From assembly GCA_022113835.1 (NCBI GenBank), contig JAILWY010000014.1, positions 9,797,501 through 9,861,500 of the forward strand: a stretch of DNA of 64,000 bases, in the 5' to 3' direction. Made by a program: the position numbers and the translations under genes. This DNA comes from Atopsyche davidsoni. Taxonomy: Eukaryota; Arthropoda; Insecta; Trichoptera; Hydrobiosidae. Position 1 is the stretch's first letter, and each line of letters begins with the position of its first letter. The notes beneath the pieces are model-generated. The model made no database searches. It saw only the letters and a list, made by a program, of their open reading frames with translations, and had not been told where the DNA came from. Shown here piece after piece: positions 24,393 through 37,700 of the stretch.

Positions 24393-24699
24393 TCTCTCTT
24401 CGCTGTGCATGGTCATTGGGCTTCAGTTCTTGTGTTAATTGAATTTTGTAAGCATAGAGACACAGATATTTAGTTAGTATACGCTGTAGAGAGCTTCTTG
24501 AAATTTGCAATTCTTGTCCACGACGCCGAATTGAGGTTCCTGGATTGTCACCGACACTCATACGCACTGCTTCGATATTGACATTTGAACGGCTCGTTTT
24601 TGGACGACCAGTGTGTTTAGCGTCTCCAACGAATCCAGTCTCCCTGAATTTTTCAATTAATCTCTTCACAATTGACGAAGTGAAAACTGCAGCTGTCAA
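24393..24699 (-). pseudogene. Mariner-like transposase DNA-binding region, right arm
   Basis: The minus strand encodes IVKRLIEKFRETGFVGDAKH, then GRPKTSRSNVN, SISRSSLQRILTK-like residues and ELKPNDHAQRRE. This is the paired helix-turn-helix region with the GRP linker seen in mariner-like transposases. Upstream the match to GTTACACGAT...CAACGTGT continues but is one base out of frame near 24709-24713. The segment RKFHTKYGRNSVL is deleted relative to the left arm. No catalytic aspartates are present. Confidence 0.8.
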
Positions 24700-24884
24700 G
24701 CTTTCATTATTTTTGAAAAATATTGTTCAAAAATGAAGACACGTTGTTCTATCGTGTAACGCTCGCTAAATCTTGCGTTAATTTTGGGACACCCTTTATA
24801 TATATATGATGGTTTAATTTATTAATCTCACATCTCTTTTAAATATAACAAACTACATGTGTATATCCCATCCGTTGAAATCCT

Positions 24885-25150
24885 TCTCGAAATAGTATAT
24901 TGTCCTCACGTAGGCAGTTTACGGGCAGTCGCGATGACTCCCGCAGGACCCACGCGCGCCGTTACCGCGGCCCCGGCGACAAATTTTAAAACCAATTAGT
25001 GTGTCTATCACCTTCTTGTTTGGTACGAGCCTCTCTATTGATCCCCGAAAAAGGACACGAGCCTTGAATACGAATCTCAACTTTGTTGCCGAGCTACGGA
25101 TCGGGGATATCCGTAATTAGAGTTTGACGATTTGCTTTTATTTCGGCTCT
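24885..25150. promoter_or_regulatory. GC-rich island with homeodomain words
   Basis: Contains CGCGCGCCGTTACCGCGGCC, then ACCAATTAGT at 24991-25000 and CCGTAATTAG at 25111-25120. No convincing reading frame. Candidate enhancer by composition and motif content. Confidence 0.28.
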
Positions 25151-25659
25151 GTGCCTGGATATTAAACGATAGATAAAATAAAGACATTATAAAAATATAT
25201 ACCTATCATTATCAATTATTGAGCTGCGATGCTTTTGAACTGATGAATTCATTTCGTTTTCCAAATTGAGTATTTTTATGTGTCATGTTGGTGTAAGAAT
25301 CTTCAATATAAAAAGGAATTGACCATTTACAAAAAGTGGATCAAATTTATTAAAATAAATGTGGCTATTGAAAGAACATGCTTACATGCTTTTTTTAAAT
25401 AAATAAAAAAATATTGAAATAAATCATTTACTCTTTTGAGTCGTTTAAGCAATTTTGCAATATAAAACGACGTTTAATATACTTCAATAAAACTTATAAT
25501 TATTCGTTTATAAACTGAAGTATAATGTTATAAAAAAGGTAGTTGTAGAAGCTTTAAAATTTGATGTACTTGAAAATTTTATAATCTTTATTCCACTCAG
25601 AAGCATCTGTGTAAATAAACAAAAGTACGCTCCGAAATGAATATTTTATACAATGTCCA

Positions 25660-25880
25660 TTAAAGTCGTCCATCATTTCCACTATCGTAATATCCGAATC
25701 TGATCCGTCGGGTGAGTCTGCCGAGAGAGCTCTAAGCCTTCATTGTTTGCCGAGTAAAAAGGGGATTTCCCGGAGTCAGTAAGGCACGAAATCCTATAAA
25801 ATAAGGCCGATGAAAACTCAAGCTTAGAGGGAGCGAGTCAAAAACGTATTTACATACAATCCCTATTAATCTGGGTTAAC
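25660..25880. promoter_or_regulatory. Island with a perfect Rel/NF-kB-type site
   Basis: GGGGATTTCCC at 25761-25771 fits the kappaB consensus used by Dorsal, Dif and Relish. CATTGTTTG, a Sox-type word, lies 20 bases to its left (25741-25749). No gene frame crosses the block. Function is inferred from the words only. Confidence 0.28.
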
Positions 25881-26659
25881 GACACACACTGGGATCAAAT
25901 CAATAACGATTCCACCTCTGTCGCTTCAGAGGCTGTGTTCTTTTAGAGTTACGCATTTACAGACACAGATAAATATAATCATGACCATTGCTTAAAACGA
26001 CTTTCTTTTGTAACATAATTAGTTTAAATACCCTTATAATTTTGAAATTATTTAATTTATTGCTCACTATAAAATCATGATAAAAAACAATTACTTTAAG
26101 CGACGATTAATATTGAACACTAAGACACTTTGAGCTTATCCGCTCTATAGAGACATCGCCAAACGCCCGATTTAAATATGTCTCTACAAGATATAAAACT
26201 TTCAATTTAAAATTAAATATCATTAGTTTCATCAATAATACTGATTTATTTATTTTTATCTAGATATTATTAGTTAATCTAAATCTCATCTAACTAAATA
26301 AATATATTTGACTTTATAGAATATAAGTGTAATGAATTTTTAGTTTAATCTGGTTGGTTGAATCCTTACTACCGATTCTAATCTCACTAGTATATAAATT
26401 TACAGATAATGCAAAAAAATGAAGTATTTGAAACAAAAATTCTCAAATACCATATGTTGACCACGTCTCAAATGAAAGATTTTTGCAAAGAATGCGCAAA
26501 GAAAAAATAACCGACGATAGTAAAAAGAGTGAAGTTTCCTACTTTAGCAGTATTTTTAGAAATAACAAATTTTTGGAAATAATTATCTTTTGGCTAAAAA
26601 AAAACAAGTAAAAAGAAGCAACCGAAGGAAGAATTTAACGTAGACGTAGAATTTCTGAC

Positions 26660-26780
26660 AGTGACTGGAATTCGGGAGTACAGCCTAACTAATAAAATTG
26701 ACTCAGAATAGAGATATGTCCAGTAAAATGGCCGTGAACCTTTTCTGAGGAGAAGCACCTTAAGAAGAAGAGCAAACAGT
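26660..26780 (+). repeat. Dispersed repeat family, copy b
   Basis: Reads GGGAGTACAGCC, then ATATGTCCAGTAAAATGGCC, and then TTTTCTGAGGAGAAGCACC. It aligns with copy c at 28.6 kb and with the reverse complement of copy a at 14.5 kb. Boundaries are not clear. Confidence 0.6.
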
Positions 26781-27229
26781 GCTGAAAATGTGGTAATTGC
26801 ACATAATAAAAACATTAGATATTACAAAAGGCTAATCAATTATATTATAGACTTATGATTTGATTGAAAATTTATTTCAAATAAACAAAATTATTGCATT
26901 CGACAAAATTTATAGAAAAGAAAAGAATAATGTTTCAAGTTACTAAATTTACTAACTGAGAAAAAATTGAAGGAGAAATTTATTTTCGCACAAATAGGCA
27001 CCTTTATTTTCGGGAAGAACTTTGAAAAGCTCTTACGTAATAACTTAAGACTAAAAAAAAAAAAAGAGCGTATCAGTAAAACTACCCGCAAAATTATAAA
27101 ACTAAATAAGATTTGTATCTTCGGAGGCAGTATTTCATTATTTTATCTTAACATGAAAGATAAGCCATGAAATTTACACGAAATTGTGTGCTGAAAAAAA
27201 TATTCACATGACTTTAGGCCAAAACTGAG

Positions 27230-27480
27230 ATTACAATCAGTCAATTTATTATGATATTGGGCTGTTTTTGGCTGCGCTGGATGTTTCGGGCGGTGCTTTC
27301 AGACGCGCGGGGTTGAAAATTGAGGGTGACGATAAACACTTGAAAAGGGAACGTGACGCGTCAGCGTCTGCCCACAAGGGGAGAAAACGAACGAAAAAAT
27401 GTATCAAGGGTGCAAGCGACGAGTAAATATGCTTAAAATTCCACCCCTGTGCTGACATCGCGTATTAAATTATGCGGCGT
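27230..27480. promoter_or_regulatory. GC-rich island, candidate cis-regulatory element
   Basis: Contains GGGTGACGATAAACACTTGA, combining forkhead-like ATAAACA and NK2-like CACTTGA words, and the near-palindrome GTGACGCGTCAGCGTC. No supported gene. Confidence 0.25.
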
Positions 27481-28599
27481 ATTCTATAAGATCAATATTC
27501 AACTTGTGACAATATTTTAATAAATATAATATAAGAGTATTATATTTTCGGCGTTTCTGCATTATTTAGGATTGAAGCGTCCATAGAACAAAAGGACTCG
27601 GTATTTCATATGGAAACCACTTTATTATTTATATTCGAACTATTTTCTATATAAAAATAAGTTACTCACTTTTATTTTTTATATTTAAATTCACATTAGT
27701 TTTCTGTATTACTATATGTACTTGCAGAAAAATTATATTTTTAATGTCGAAATCAGATTTTTCAATGCCTAAAAATACATGAATTTTTAATTTAAACCAT
27801 TTTTTTGCTTCATAAATTTAGACAAAATATTTAATAATCGTACGAAAATTGTACGATAACCATTATGTTCTGCTATTAATACTAGTTGTAAATAATTATG
27901 ATGGGGATTTTTTTGTAGAATACAAATTAACACTAATTAATTATTTCATTATAACAAGAGCATCAGGAATTGACTAATCCGATCATGTAGCTGGGTGCTT
28001 CTCGAACATTCAGGAAGTACACCGCGTCACCCTGGGAGAGACAATTTCAATATTGCCTACCAATCAGACACCCCTTAATCGAATACACATAATCTCATGA
28101 TTCGATTGGGACATCCTCGATGCAAACATTACGTTCCAGCTACCAGGACTAATGGATAACAATATGGATGCGATGTTCCTGTGATTTTGATAATGATCAA
28201 AGCAAGCAATATTAATATTTCAGTATCTTGAATAAGCTATTCGAATATTTAAAGTCATGTGTGGGTTTAAATAATCAAATCACGCGTGAGACTTGGGCAG
28301 ATAATACATTAATTTTAAACAAATGAACTATTATAATAACTTCTATTTTATACTTGTATGGTAAAACCGAATAGCTAGAAACTTCCCTCGGGGAGAATAG
28401 TAACTTCCAAATCCAGGATCATCTCCTTTAACAAGGACAGGCGACCAAGGAATTATCTTCCGTCTGACGTCGACCGCTCTTGGCGAATCAATTTCATATT
28501 CATCAGCAACCAACCCTTCAGGGCCAGGACACTATTTCAAATCGCTGAAGTGTAGATGTTTATATTCATATTTAATATCGATGTATACACATCTCGCTA

Positions 28600-28705
28600 A
28601 AAATCAGGAGTACAGCCGAGTAATTAAGACTAACAAATATATGTTCAGTGAGGTGGTCATCAACCTCCTCTGAGGATAGGCACTTAATAAAGAAAAAGTA
28701 GTGTT
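28600..28705 (+). repeat. Dispersed repeat family, copy c
   Basis: Reads AGGAGTACAGCC, ATATGTTCAGTGAGGTGG and CCTCCTCTGAGGATAGGCAC. It matches copy b on the same strand and copy a in reverse. The preceding 28.38-28.56 kb is of mixed composition and may be part of another old insertion. Confidence 0.6.
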
Positions 28706-28709
28706 GAAC

Positions 28710-31210
28710 TATAATTATGATTTTATGAACAAACACTAACACTGAAATGAGCATTGAAATAGAAAATCATATTTTTCGAATAACGAATAAAAATATTATA
28801 TGGCAAGCCAATAAAAAATAAATTAACAAAATATAAATTTTTATTCGACACATAAATTTTTACAGAACTACGATTGCACAAAATATATTTTTTTCTATTT
28901 GATTTTAGAAAACAAACAACGAAGCCTTTACTGTATAATTTTTTTATTTACTTTTATAAACTAACACGTAAATGTTGTCTCAATTCTATCATGCATCAAT
29001 TAAGCACTTATTCTGTCTGTTAGTACCCTTTCAAATTTAACAAATTGTAATTTAAAACGCTTATTATAAACATGCCCCAAACACAATTTTACAAACTTTT
29101 ATAATCGCAGAAGTTCGGCACATTTTTCATGAACTGAAGTTAAAGAATATTTTTATACAGTGTGTGTGTGTACAATGAATATGCACGTAGCCTTGTACTT
29201 GAGTGCTCATAAACTCAAGGCAGAATTTCCTTTTTCTCTCTTGCGAGTTTCGAGACTTTTTTTCAAACGTTTTTCCGAAAAAAAATATTTTTACCCTTAA
29301 ATAATTTAACCGTATATTTTCAGTTATTTTCTTGCATCTTGATCAGTATTTTGCTAGGAAGCATGTAAGAAACAATATAAAGCCGTACCAATTGAAAGGA
29401 CCTTATCATACAGTTCATTTAGAGCTATCCTATTTGCTCTTCTCTGGCCTGCCTTTGTCAGGAGAATCAATGTAACTAATCGGCTTTGACTGAAACATAG
29501 ATTCTACCCAGCGATCACAAAATGGTGTGTTTAATAGTAAATTTTTAAAGTAAACTCTCGTTATTGTAAAATTTAGCAGAAGACCAATGAATTGAACCTA
29601 TGAAAAGTGTTATTTGTTTTTTTTATCATTTTACGTAAAAAAATCTGGATTATAAAATGAAGTGCAACATATAGCTGATATTTGTTTGTTACTCAAATAT
29701 TTTTCAGGTAACATCGTCATAAACTTATCACTAAACTGGTAAGTTTTTTCACATAATGAAGAATTAAGTTTTTACGACTAGTAAAATATTAAGCTAAATA
29801 TCAACAATATGAAAAGACGTCTAAATAATTACGAATATTTAGCGGTGATCTTCTATCAACAATTCGTTTTTACCACCTGTCCGATACAAAAATACACATC
29901 CAAAATAACATTAAATATCCAGGTTTTAATTAAAACTTAAGCACATCACAATGATATCAGATTGCAAATCAAAACCTCAAACAATCCCAACACTAACTAA
30001 CAAAAATAATTAAGCCCCCAGGCCGGGATATTTATTTACCTTCTCATACAAAAAGGTTCAACCCTTCGGCCAATCGAAAACAAAAACAACCCCAAAGCGG
30101 GTGTAATGAGATTCTCCTACGAAATTAAATTCCTTACAAATTATAATTAAATTGCACGCAACGAAATAAGCCCGGCCCGCCGGAACATGTCTGTGCCGCT
30201 GCACGTAGAGATCCCCAACTTCCGGTTACATATCCACCAACAAATAGCACAGCTTATAACTTTATTTTAATATATTTTACTAACCAATCACTTATTTTAT
30301 TTTTTAATTTAAAATATATGACATAACATAACTTTGACTGTTACTTTTATGGTTTAATATGACAATAAAAATGACTAAAACAACAATGTAACAATTTTAT
30401 TTTATTTTTTATGAATTTTAAATTTATATATTTAAAACGAAAATATGTTTTAATTTATGATTTTTTCTATAGTATAATTAATAGATCTTACTTTGTTGTC
30501 TACAGTTAAAAAAATATTACAAATGATTTAATATTTCTACATTAAATTTTCAACGGTTCTAGGTTTATATCCGAGTGCAGCAATTAGTAATTTTAGGACC
30601 ACCTACTTTAAAGGTTGCGTGGTTATATACAACTTCATCTCAGAGTATCTGAGATTGGTTGTCTCCCACTAATAAAATCAAAATACATTATTAGAAAAGA
30701 TCCTGTATCACAGAAATACCCTTAGACTACAATAAACTAATCTCTAACAAAATCTAAAATCTGTTTTGCCCTACATCTCCGAATTCTTGCCCCAGGACCA
30801 TCCCAGACTCGGGGTCCTTTTTGAAAGGTGTTGTTATCCTGGGCCGAACATCCCTCTGTACTGCCTCTTTCCCTAACCGCACCCCCACGTATCTTTCTAG
30901 GGATGCTGGGATAAATTTACGTAATATGTTGTTAAATGTGCCCATTTCGTAAAAAATACACTATTTTAACAAAAATTTTAAACTGATAACAAATATAAAC
31001 TGGCTATATGTTAATGCTCATGTTCAAAATTACAGAGCGGTTACTAACCTAGTCAGGAAATTGGTATTGACAAATACAAAAAATATAAATTATCACTGCT
31101 TACCACTACAACTATTCAATATTATGGTAAGTATATTATCAATATTTAAACTGCGTTTATTTTAAATCTTGTTTTTTTTTATAAAATTTTATTAAAAAAT
31201 GTGATTGCCA
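28710..31210. other. AT-rich stretch, little structure
   Basis: No supported gene. A GC-richer patch at 30165-30240 (CCCGGCCCGCCGG) and a mixed patch at 30590-30945 with a 63-codon minus-strand frame are present. I recognise neither. Confidence 0.45.
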
Positions 31211-31214
31211 TTTT

Positions 31215-31445
31215 TCAGAACTCTTTCCTGAAAAGCGATGAAATTAATACGAACGCGCGTCCAGACCGCTGCGGCCCTGTGCCCTGAGTCCGTGGTTTCC
31301 GGCTTAATTAAATGAAAACAGGGCTGGACAAACCCGACGGTCCTCGGCTCGGCCATCGGTTTAATTTGATGTTATTGGCTATCGGTTAGCGAGCCGACGC
31401 GGCCCTGTGATTGGTCCGGATTAGCGACGGCCAAGTCGACAATTA
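31215..31445. promoter_or_regulatory. GC-rich island with CCAAT and K50 homeodomain words
   Basis: Includes CTTAATTAAATG, an inverted CCAAT box (ATTGG at 31410-31414) and GGATTA at 31418-31423. Frames are short. Candidate enhancer. Confidence 0.28.
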
Positions 31446-31449
31446 ACGT

Positions 31450-33215
31450 CAGTTTAAATTTCAAAAAATTCGCGTGACTGATTTGACGCAAATAAATATT
31501 ATAAGCTTTGCAAAAAAAAAAAAAAAACATAGGATTTTTGGTTTACATTATATTAAAATAATCATATAAAAAGATTTGATTGAAATGAAACAACAAAAAT
31601 AACATTGTATCTTGCAAATATTTTTTCACTAGAATTTTTTCAATCAAAGTGTGAAATCACGTTTTTAATCTTCTAAATATTTTACTTGATATTATATTAT
31701 TCCTGCCATTGTCTATTTATGGTAGTCACCTCTAAACTTATCTCTTAATTTACTCGCTTGACACGCTTTGTACATTTGTGCTATTAAAAACGATTTCACA
31801 AATCATAAAACTTATTTTCATTAGATTTAAAAAGATCTTGAATACAGATCAAATCATAGTATTAATGGAAAATAAAACATTTCCAACATCAGCAAAGAAA
31901 TATAAAGAACTTATTGCCATCCATACTCATCGCGAAGACTTTTTTTAAAAATAAAATTAGTTATAAAATACTTTTATTGTCAATTGCCTATAATAAAACA
32001 AGCACTCTTATAACTCCAACAATCGAATTGTCCTTCTCATTTTTGAGAAAAATCATCTTTAAGATACTTAAAAATATGCTTCAACATTTATACATTTTTT
32101 ATGATGAGTCTTATTTGCTTTTTCGGTGAAGAAAAGAATTTCTGTGTTTCAATTACCTTTGGCCTTTGCGTTAGTAAATATTCAAATAAATATTTTATTT
32201 TCAACGAAAAACACTCAAACTTCGGAAAAATTATTTACAATCTTTATTTTTTACGCGTTTCTTTTTGTTCATTTTTATCAATATGAATATTTTATCAAAA
32301 TATCTTCAATTTTTTTTTCTTTGTATAGTATATTTACCAGCAAGTATCGTGTTCATTCTTTTTATTTACGCAAATCATTTTTTTTATATTGTGTTTACTT
32401 TCCCACAAACGTAAAACACTCTCATTCAGATAATCTGAATGTTAGGTTTCTAAAACACACAAGTGTTTTAAAATAAAGCCTTATAAGCAAAATAAAAAAA
32501 TTTGCATGACCTTACAGGGAAATCTTATTTAGATAATGTTGACATATTTTAACCCTTTTCCTATCCTAGATGTTTTAATAATATTCTCCAAATTGCTAAA
32601 AACTATTATTCCATTCGCACCTTGAACTTTTGTGCCCATAAAACTAACAACCGAATCACAAACAGGTGTAAGTAATCGATTAACACGTGAAGCAACAAGA
32701 AAAATCATCAAAATAAATTTTGATACACAGATGAGATTTAAACCCACGAGTCTCGGATATTGCAGCCTGTTGCTATTTCTAATTTCAAGCATCCCAATTT
32801 TGGGACTGACCGAGGATTCGAATCGTATTATCAATTGTGAACCCAATAATATTTAATCTAAGTGAATTCCGATATTTTAGTTTTTAAAAAGTTAAAACTC
32901 TAATCTTTGGGAGTAAAGATTTTCACATATTTGAATTTAATACATTTAGTCATATATATCGCATAAATCAAGCCAAATTAAAAAATATATATTTATAGAT
33001 TTTTAATACGGTATGAAGAATTCTGAAAGTACTTTTGAAAGGCGATGCCAATTATATTTAATTAAAATCTGACTGTAGTACTAGAATATAATCCAGTCAA
33101 CAATTTTCATTTTAATATATTTTTACGTTTCAATTTTAAAAATGCCAAAATTATTTTTAAAAATTCTTGATTTCAAATATATTTTCCCAGACAGAAGTAA
33201 ACTCAGACCATAAAA
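31450..33215. other. AT-rich stretch without supported gene
   Basis: Several 60-116 codon frames occur on both strands at 31.9-32.9 kb, but they are dominated by Phe, Ile, Lys and Asn codons expected from AT-rich DNA. I see no domain or splice pattern. Confidence 0.5.
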
Positions 33216-33219
33216 ATTC

Positions 33220-33570
33220 AAAAAAGCAAGAGATTCTCCTCTTCAAGGGGAGGCTGTCAACAGTGAATGAGTTTGGATGACATTTTTTATTCATTCCTTA
33301 ACATCTGTCCATCCCTCTCCCTCGGTCCCATTACGTTTCAAATCACTCCCCTAAAACGTCACCCCTGGCATTGGATACATCAAATGGTCGTTGAATAAAA
33401 ATCGGTGTCATAAAAATTCCATGATTGGAAGGGTATCGCCCGATTCATATTTAAATATTGAGTGAAAACCTCGTTAAAAGGGGACTCAAGCACTGAGAAG
33501 TTCGTAAGACATACCGAATGCAAATCTTTAACTGTAAAAAAATCACCACTCGTTTTTACAGACCACAACA
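33220..33570. promoter_or_regulatory. Island of mixed composition
   Basis: Begins with the imperfect hairpin GATTCTCCTCTTCAAGGGGAG and contains pyrimidine-rich CCATCCCTCTCCCTCGGTCC. No gene frame. Weak candidate regulatory element. Confidence 0.2.
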
Positions 33571-34129
33571 ACAAAAATCAAAATTATTCGTTTTAATCAT
33601 AGCATCAATTTTGCTTAGTTAATAGAGATTATACAGCTAGATTTTTCAAATGAAAGTATATTTGTTATATGTTAAAAGATCAATTAATTTTAATTAAAAA
33701 ATATTTATAAGATATTATAAGTACTAAAATATTGCATTGATAAGATTATTATTACTTCACCTTAACGTTTTCCCTGTGTTTACATACCAAGGCAATATAT
33801 AATTTCTAAAACATTAAATAAATCCTGGGTCAGTCAAAAAAAAAACTCGACCAAAGCATGAAAATTTTTATGACATGAAAACTATAAATTCGTATACATT
33901 AAATATATTTTCCTGTTGTGAAATTACCCATAACAGGTTAAAATATATGTTTAATATAATCAAGCGAGTATTTCATATCTCTATGTATTATTTACATTGC
34001 CTTTGCTATGTTAAAAAAGAAGAAACAGATGACTTAAAATTTTAATATTAATTGAATTACTTTAGGCTTTGTGTTTTGTGACTGTATTGAATTGCAGTTG
34101 GTATATTTCGAAGCATAAGTTTATCACAC

Positions 34130-34325
34130 AAGCAAGGAACCTGTATCCCACTCCCCCCCGAAGAGGAGGCCTTGCGTTGCAAATAACAACCCCGACAATA
34201 TGCCCGCCCTTTGAAAACTGCGATTTTGCATATATTTTTTTTAAATCTGTTACGGATTTTCGACACTCGCTTAGAAAGGGGCGGAATTCCGGAGATTTGT
34301 CTCTTACGAGATGATTCAATGCGAA
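34130..34325. promoter_or_regulatory. GC-richer island
   Basis: Contains CCCACTCCCCCCCGAAGAGG and a GAAAGGGGCGGAATTCCGG stretch. Overlapping frames on three reading frames cross it with no domain. Weak candidate regulatory element. Confidence 0.2.
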
Positions 34326-34379
34326 ATAGATATATGTAAAGCGTGTGTTGGAAAAATATATACATAACGTATCTCATTA

Positions 34380-36880
34380 AATCAATATTGAAAACCCTTT
34401 CACGTGTCTTTCAAACAATGAGATTTAAGGTTTACTTTTAATTATATAACGAATCAATAAACTAGACATTATAAATTCTTATTTTTGTAAGTCATGGACA
34501 AGAGTTATAAAGTATTAAAAACGAAGCTTTCATTTCATTCTCTTTTAAAAAAAATTGGGTATGTAATGATAAAAATACATGGAAAATTAAACAAAATACT
34601 TATCGAGAAGAAAAAAATATTTAGTATTCAAATTTGAAAAAAACATAAATATGGGATCAATCTTTATTAAAAGTGTTTCATCGAATGAGAAACTAAAAAT
34701 TTTATGATTCGTTTTCTTATAATTTTTTTTATTTTAGGTAATCAAACTTAGGTGACAAAATTTACTATCAAACTTGAATACAAGTTTTAACTTTAATTGG
34801 AGATATGTTTGCGTTAGATGGGAAAATTTTCTGATAAAGGAGTTGTATTATAGTCACCATATTTAGGTTTCAAAAAATTATTCTACCTGTTATGGTATAT
34901 ACATTTATATCCATTCATATCAATTTTTGTTATTTTATTTTGCTTATGAGCAAACCGCATAATAATTTGCCATTAAGATGGTTATCATAGACGGAACGCA
35001 TTACTTTTATAATATTTCATATAAAATCTGAAATAAAAGTGAAATTAAATTAATAACGGCTTTTATCGTACACTTTTTTCGTGTGGAATATAATTAAATG
35101 GTTGTTTTTATTAAAAAAAAAACTTCGCTATTGAATTCAAAAAGCTGGGTTCATTATCGTGAAAATCTTTACTGCGGAATTAGACCGATGGGGAAAAGCT
35201 CCTGGTAAAAAAGCGACTGAACGATATCAAATAAAACTTTCCGACGCCCTTCTATAGCTGAATAATCACTACAACTATTTTTTTTTATATAAAACATGAA
35301 TAAAATATTCCCAATATAAATATAAAAATTAATGTTTATATATTTTTTCTATTTATAAATACTGCCAAATAGAATAATCTTTGTATTATGTATTATCGCT
35401 TTTTTTATAAAACCATCAAAATCAATCTTAGTATATAAATAATTTTTTAAACGTAATAACTCAAAATATTTCTTTACCAAATATAAAAATTCAGGTTTAT
35501 TTTGCGAATGAAAGCTTTTATCCATGTAAAAGCTTTCGAAATGAGTCCGTGCGTGATAGTAATGAGAAGCTTTTGCCAATTTTTAGCTTTGCCGTACGGT
35601 GCATATGAGCAGAAAAGCAATGTATTAATACATTACAAATAAAAATGCTATTAATGGTTATGAATGAAATGAAATAAAATTTCTAGAAATATATATCATT
35701 AGATAAATATTTTCAAAGCGAATTTTACACGCTTTTGGTATTAAGCGCACGTTTTAATTAAATATATCTAGATAAATTTAAAAAAAATTAGCTATAATGG
35801 AAATAATGCAATCATATAAAAAAAAATCATTTCTTTAAATCTACATCACAAACATAACGCTAGGTACTTAATTTTAAATCAATATTCATCTTTCATTACC
35901 AATCCAAAACAATTTTGTACTTACCTCAAATTAAATGTGGTTGCTATTTTTTATCAAAAATGTAGTCACCATTACCTGAAAAAAAAAAAAAACATATTTA
36001 TTAAAATTAGGATGAAAAATAATAAAATATTTCAAATAGTTTAAAAAAACGAGGCAAAGTCCTAAGCTTTTCAAATATATTTATCAGATATTTTTTTGTT
36101 TTTTTTTACTTTTCTGTATTAGATATAAAAGATAGTGAATAGTAAAAATAACAATTCTGTGGATCACTTTTAGTAATCTCTAATCTCTAAAAAAATCAAA
36201 TCATAAAGGATTTTAATTGGTATAATCATTCAGACTAGAAAATAATGTTATTACGTGCAAAAATTAATGTAAGAGTAAATAATATTTATATTAAAGAATA
36301 TACGTCAGAATTTATTGCAAGAATACAGATAATTTATTATATGTCATTTAAAAAAAAACGAAAGGTTGTATGAGTACATTCCATTTATACAGTTATAAAA
36401 CGATTGTTAGAATGCTTTATTTTTTATTTAATGCCCTAACGTTGATTAATTCAGACATTTCTAGAACAAATCCCAACTTTAAGTCCAAAAGCACACATCA
36501 ACCAAACATTCCTGTTTGTTAATGAATTTGTTGAAATCAAACAAAGGAGATTACAACTGCGCTACCAGAAGTTAAATTGATATCTACATATATGCAAATA
36601 TCAGACAGCTCGCACAAAATGCTGGCTTACAGGATGGGTAAACATGGGACAAGTGCGCGCGGAGGTAACTCTACACGGAATATACACGGAAACAATTCAC
36701 ATTATATAAACCATGGTAAATATATATGACTATAAAATATTTTTATATAAAATAATAATAACTATCAATTATAATTTTAAAAATCAAACGCACAAGCAAA
36801 TACCGTTCTATTCAAATGAATAACTTTTCACAAACTTCTACAAAAACTATTCAGTAATTATTAGAATGAACATAATTTTT
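34380..36880. other. AT-rich stretch without supported gene
   Basis: Long runs of A and T with no convincing coding, RNA or transposon structure. Confidence 0.55.
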
Positions 36881-36884
36881 TTCG

Positions 36885-37005
36885 ATTGATAATGATTAAG
36901 TACATTTTTTCAAATATTGAAAATTGATTAAAGAAACTCTCAGAAACTCGAGAACCCACATCCCCAAGCTTATATGGCCGGTGCATTACCAATTATACCA
37001 ACGAA
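36885..37005 (-). mobile_element. tRNA-derived SINE fragment
   Basis: Reverse complement reads TTGGTATAATTGGTAATGCA (A-box-like), CACCGGCCATATAAGCTTGG and GTGGGTTCTCGAG (B-box-like). It is followed by CTGAGAGTTTCTTTAATC, the same body as the SINE at 45702-45925. It is diverged from that copy and truncated. Confidence 0.65.
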
Positions 37006-37484
37006 AGAAAGAATTCTTAACAATCATATCCTATAAGTGTAATGTGTTATATTTCAATCAATAAAACCTGTATAGGCAAAATCGTACTTCCTGTGAGACG
37101 GTCTTCACAAAAAAATCAATAATATAATTTTTTTCAATTAAGTATTAAAAAAAGTCATTCTGAATACCAGTGTAATATTTATGATGCATGCAACATTGAT
37201 AATTTATAGATATAATTGAAAAGATATATCTTTTTATTCACTCTCTCTTGTTTTTTTTATATTGTGTGTTAAGATATTTCTCACCTCTTCATTGGTCAAA
37301 CGGTACAATCAAACTTGTAATCAAATTTTAAATAGTATACCATTCGGCAGTTAAAATTGAGATATAGTAGACAACATATGTTAAACCGCAAAAAAAGAAA
37401 CATAAACATGCTTACCATTCAACCTCGCAACGGTTGTTGAATGTGAGTCTTGTATTTGACTTATTTAATATGTGAAATGGCTAA

Positions 37485-37700
37485 ATAGTTCCCGAGTTCG
37501 AGCGGGCAGAGTTCCTCTTTGAATCACACGTTCATACGAAATCACGGATGTCCTGGGAATATGTAAACGAGGTATGGCGGAATGAAGTTTGTCTGTATTC
37601 CCTCAATACCGCCGTTGGCTCCAGCTGGACTTTAAACTTCCTTCTATCTGCGGACTTATCTCCGAGGGCCTCTATCTCGATGTAAACTTGGTTCATATGG
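37485..37700. promoter_or_regulatory. GC-richer island, candidate cis-regulatory element
   Basis: Block from TTCCCGAGTTCGAGCGGGCAG to CATATGGCACGCCAGG, with clear composition boundaries and no domain-bearing frame. Confidence 0.22.

Larger units (their letters stand above)
24158..24793. mobile_element. Fold-back mariner-like element built from two 5' ends
   Basis: The termini are inverted: the left reads GGTGTCCCAAATTTAACGCA and the right, in reverse complement, GGTGTCCCAAAATTAACGCA, with TATA on both flanks (TA target, exact ends uncertain). Instead of one transposase gene, both arms carry its 5' part head to head. The left arm (to about 24392) encodes the N-terminus on the plus strand; the right arm encodes the N-terminal and helix-turn-helix region on the minus strand. 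The catalytic DDE/D half is missing. The arms have different internal deletions, so each arose from a separate template or decayed separately. Confidence 0.85.

Noticed and set aside
32126..32476. 116-codon frame rich in Phe, Ser and Tyr
   Set aside because: Composition is what AT-rich DNA gives by chance; starts without supporting context.
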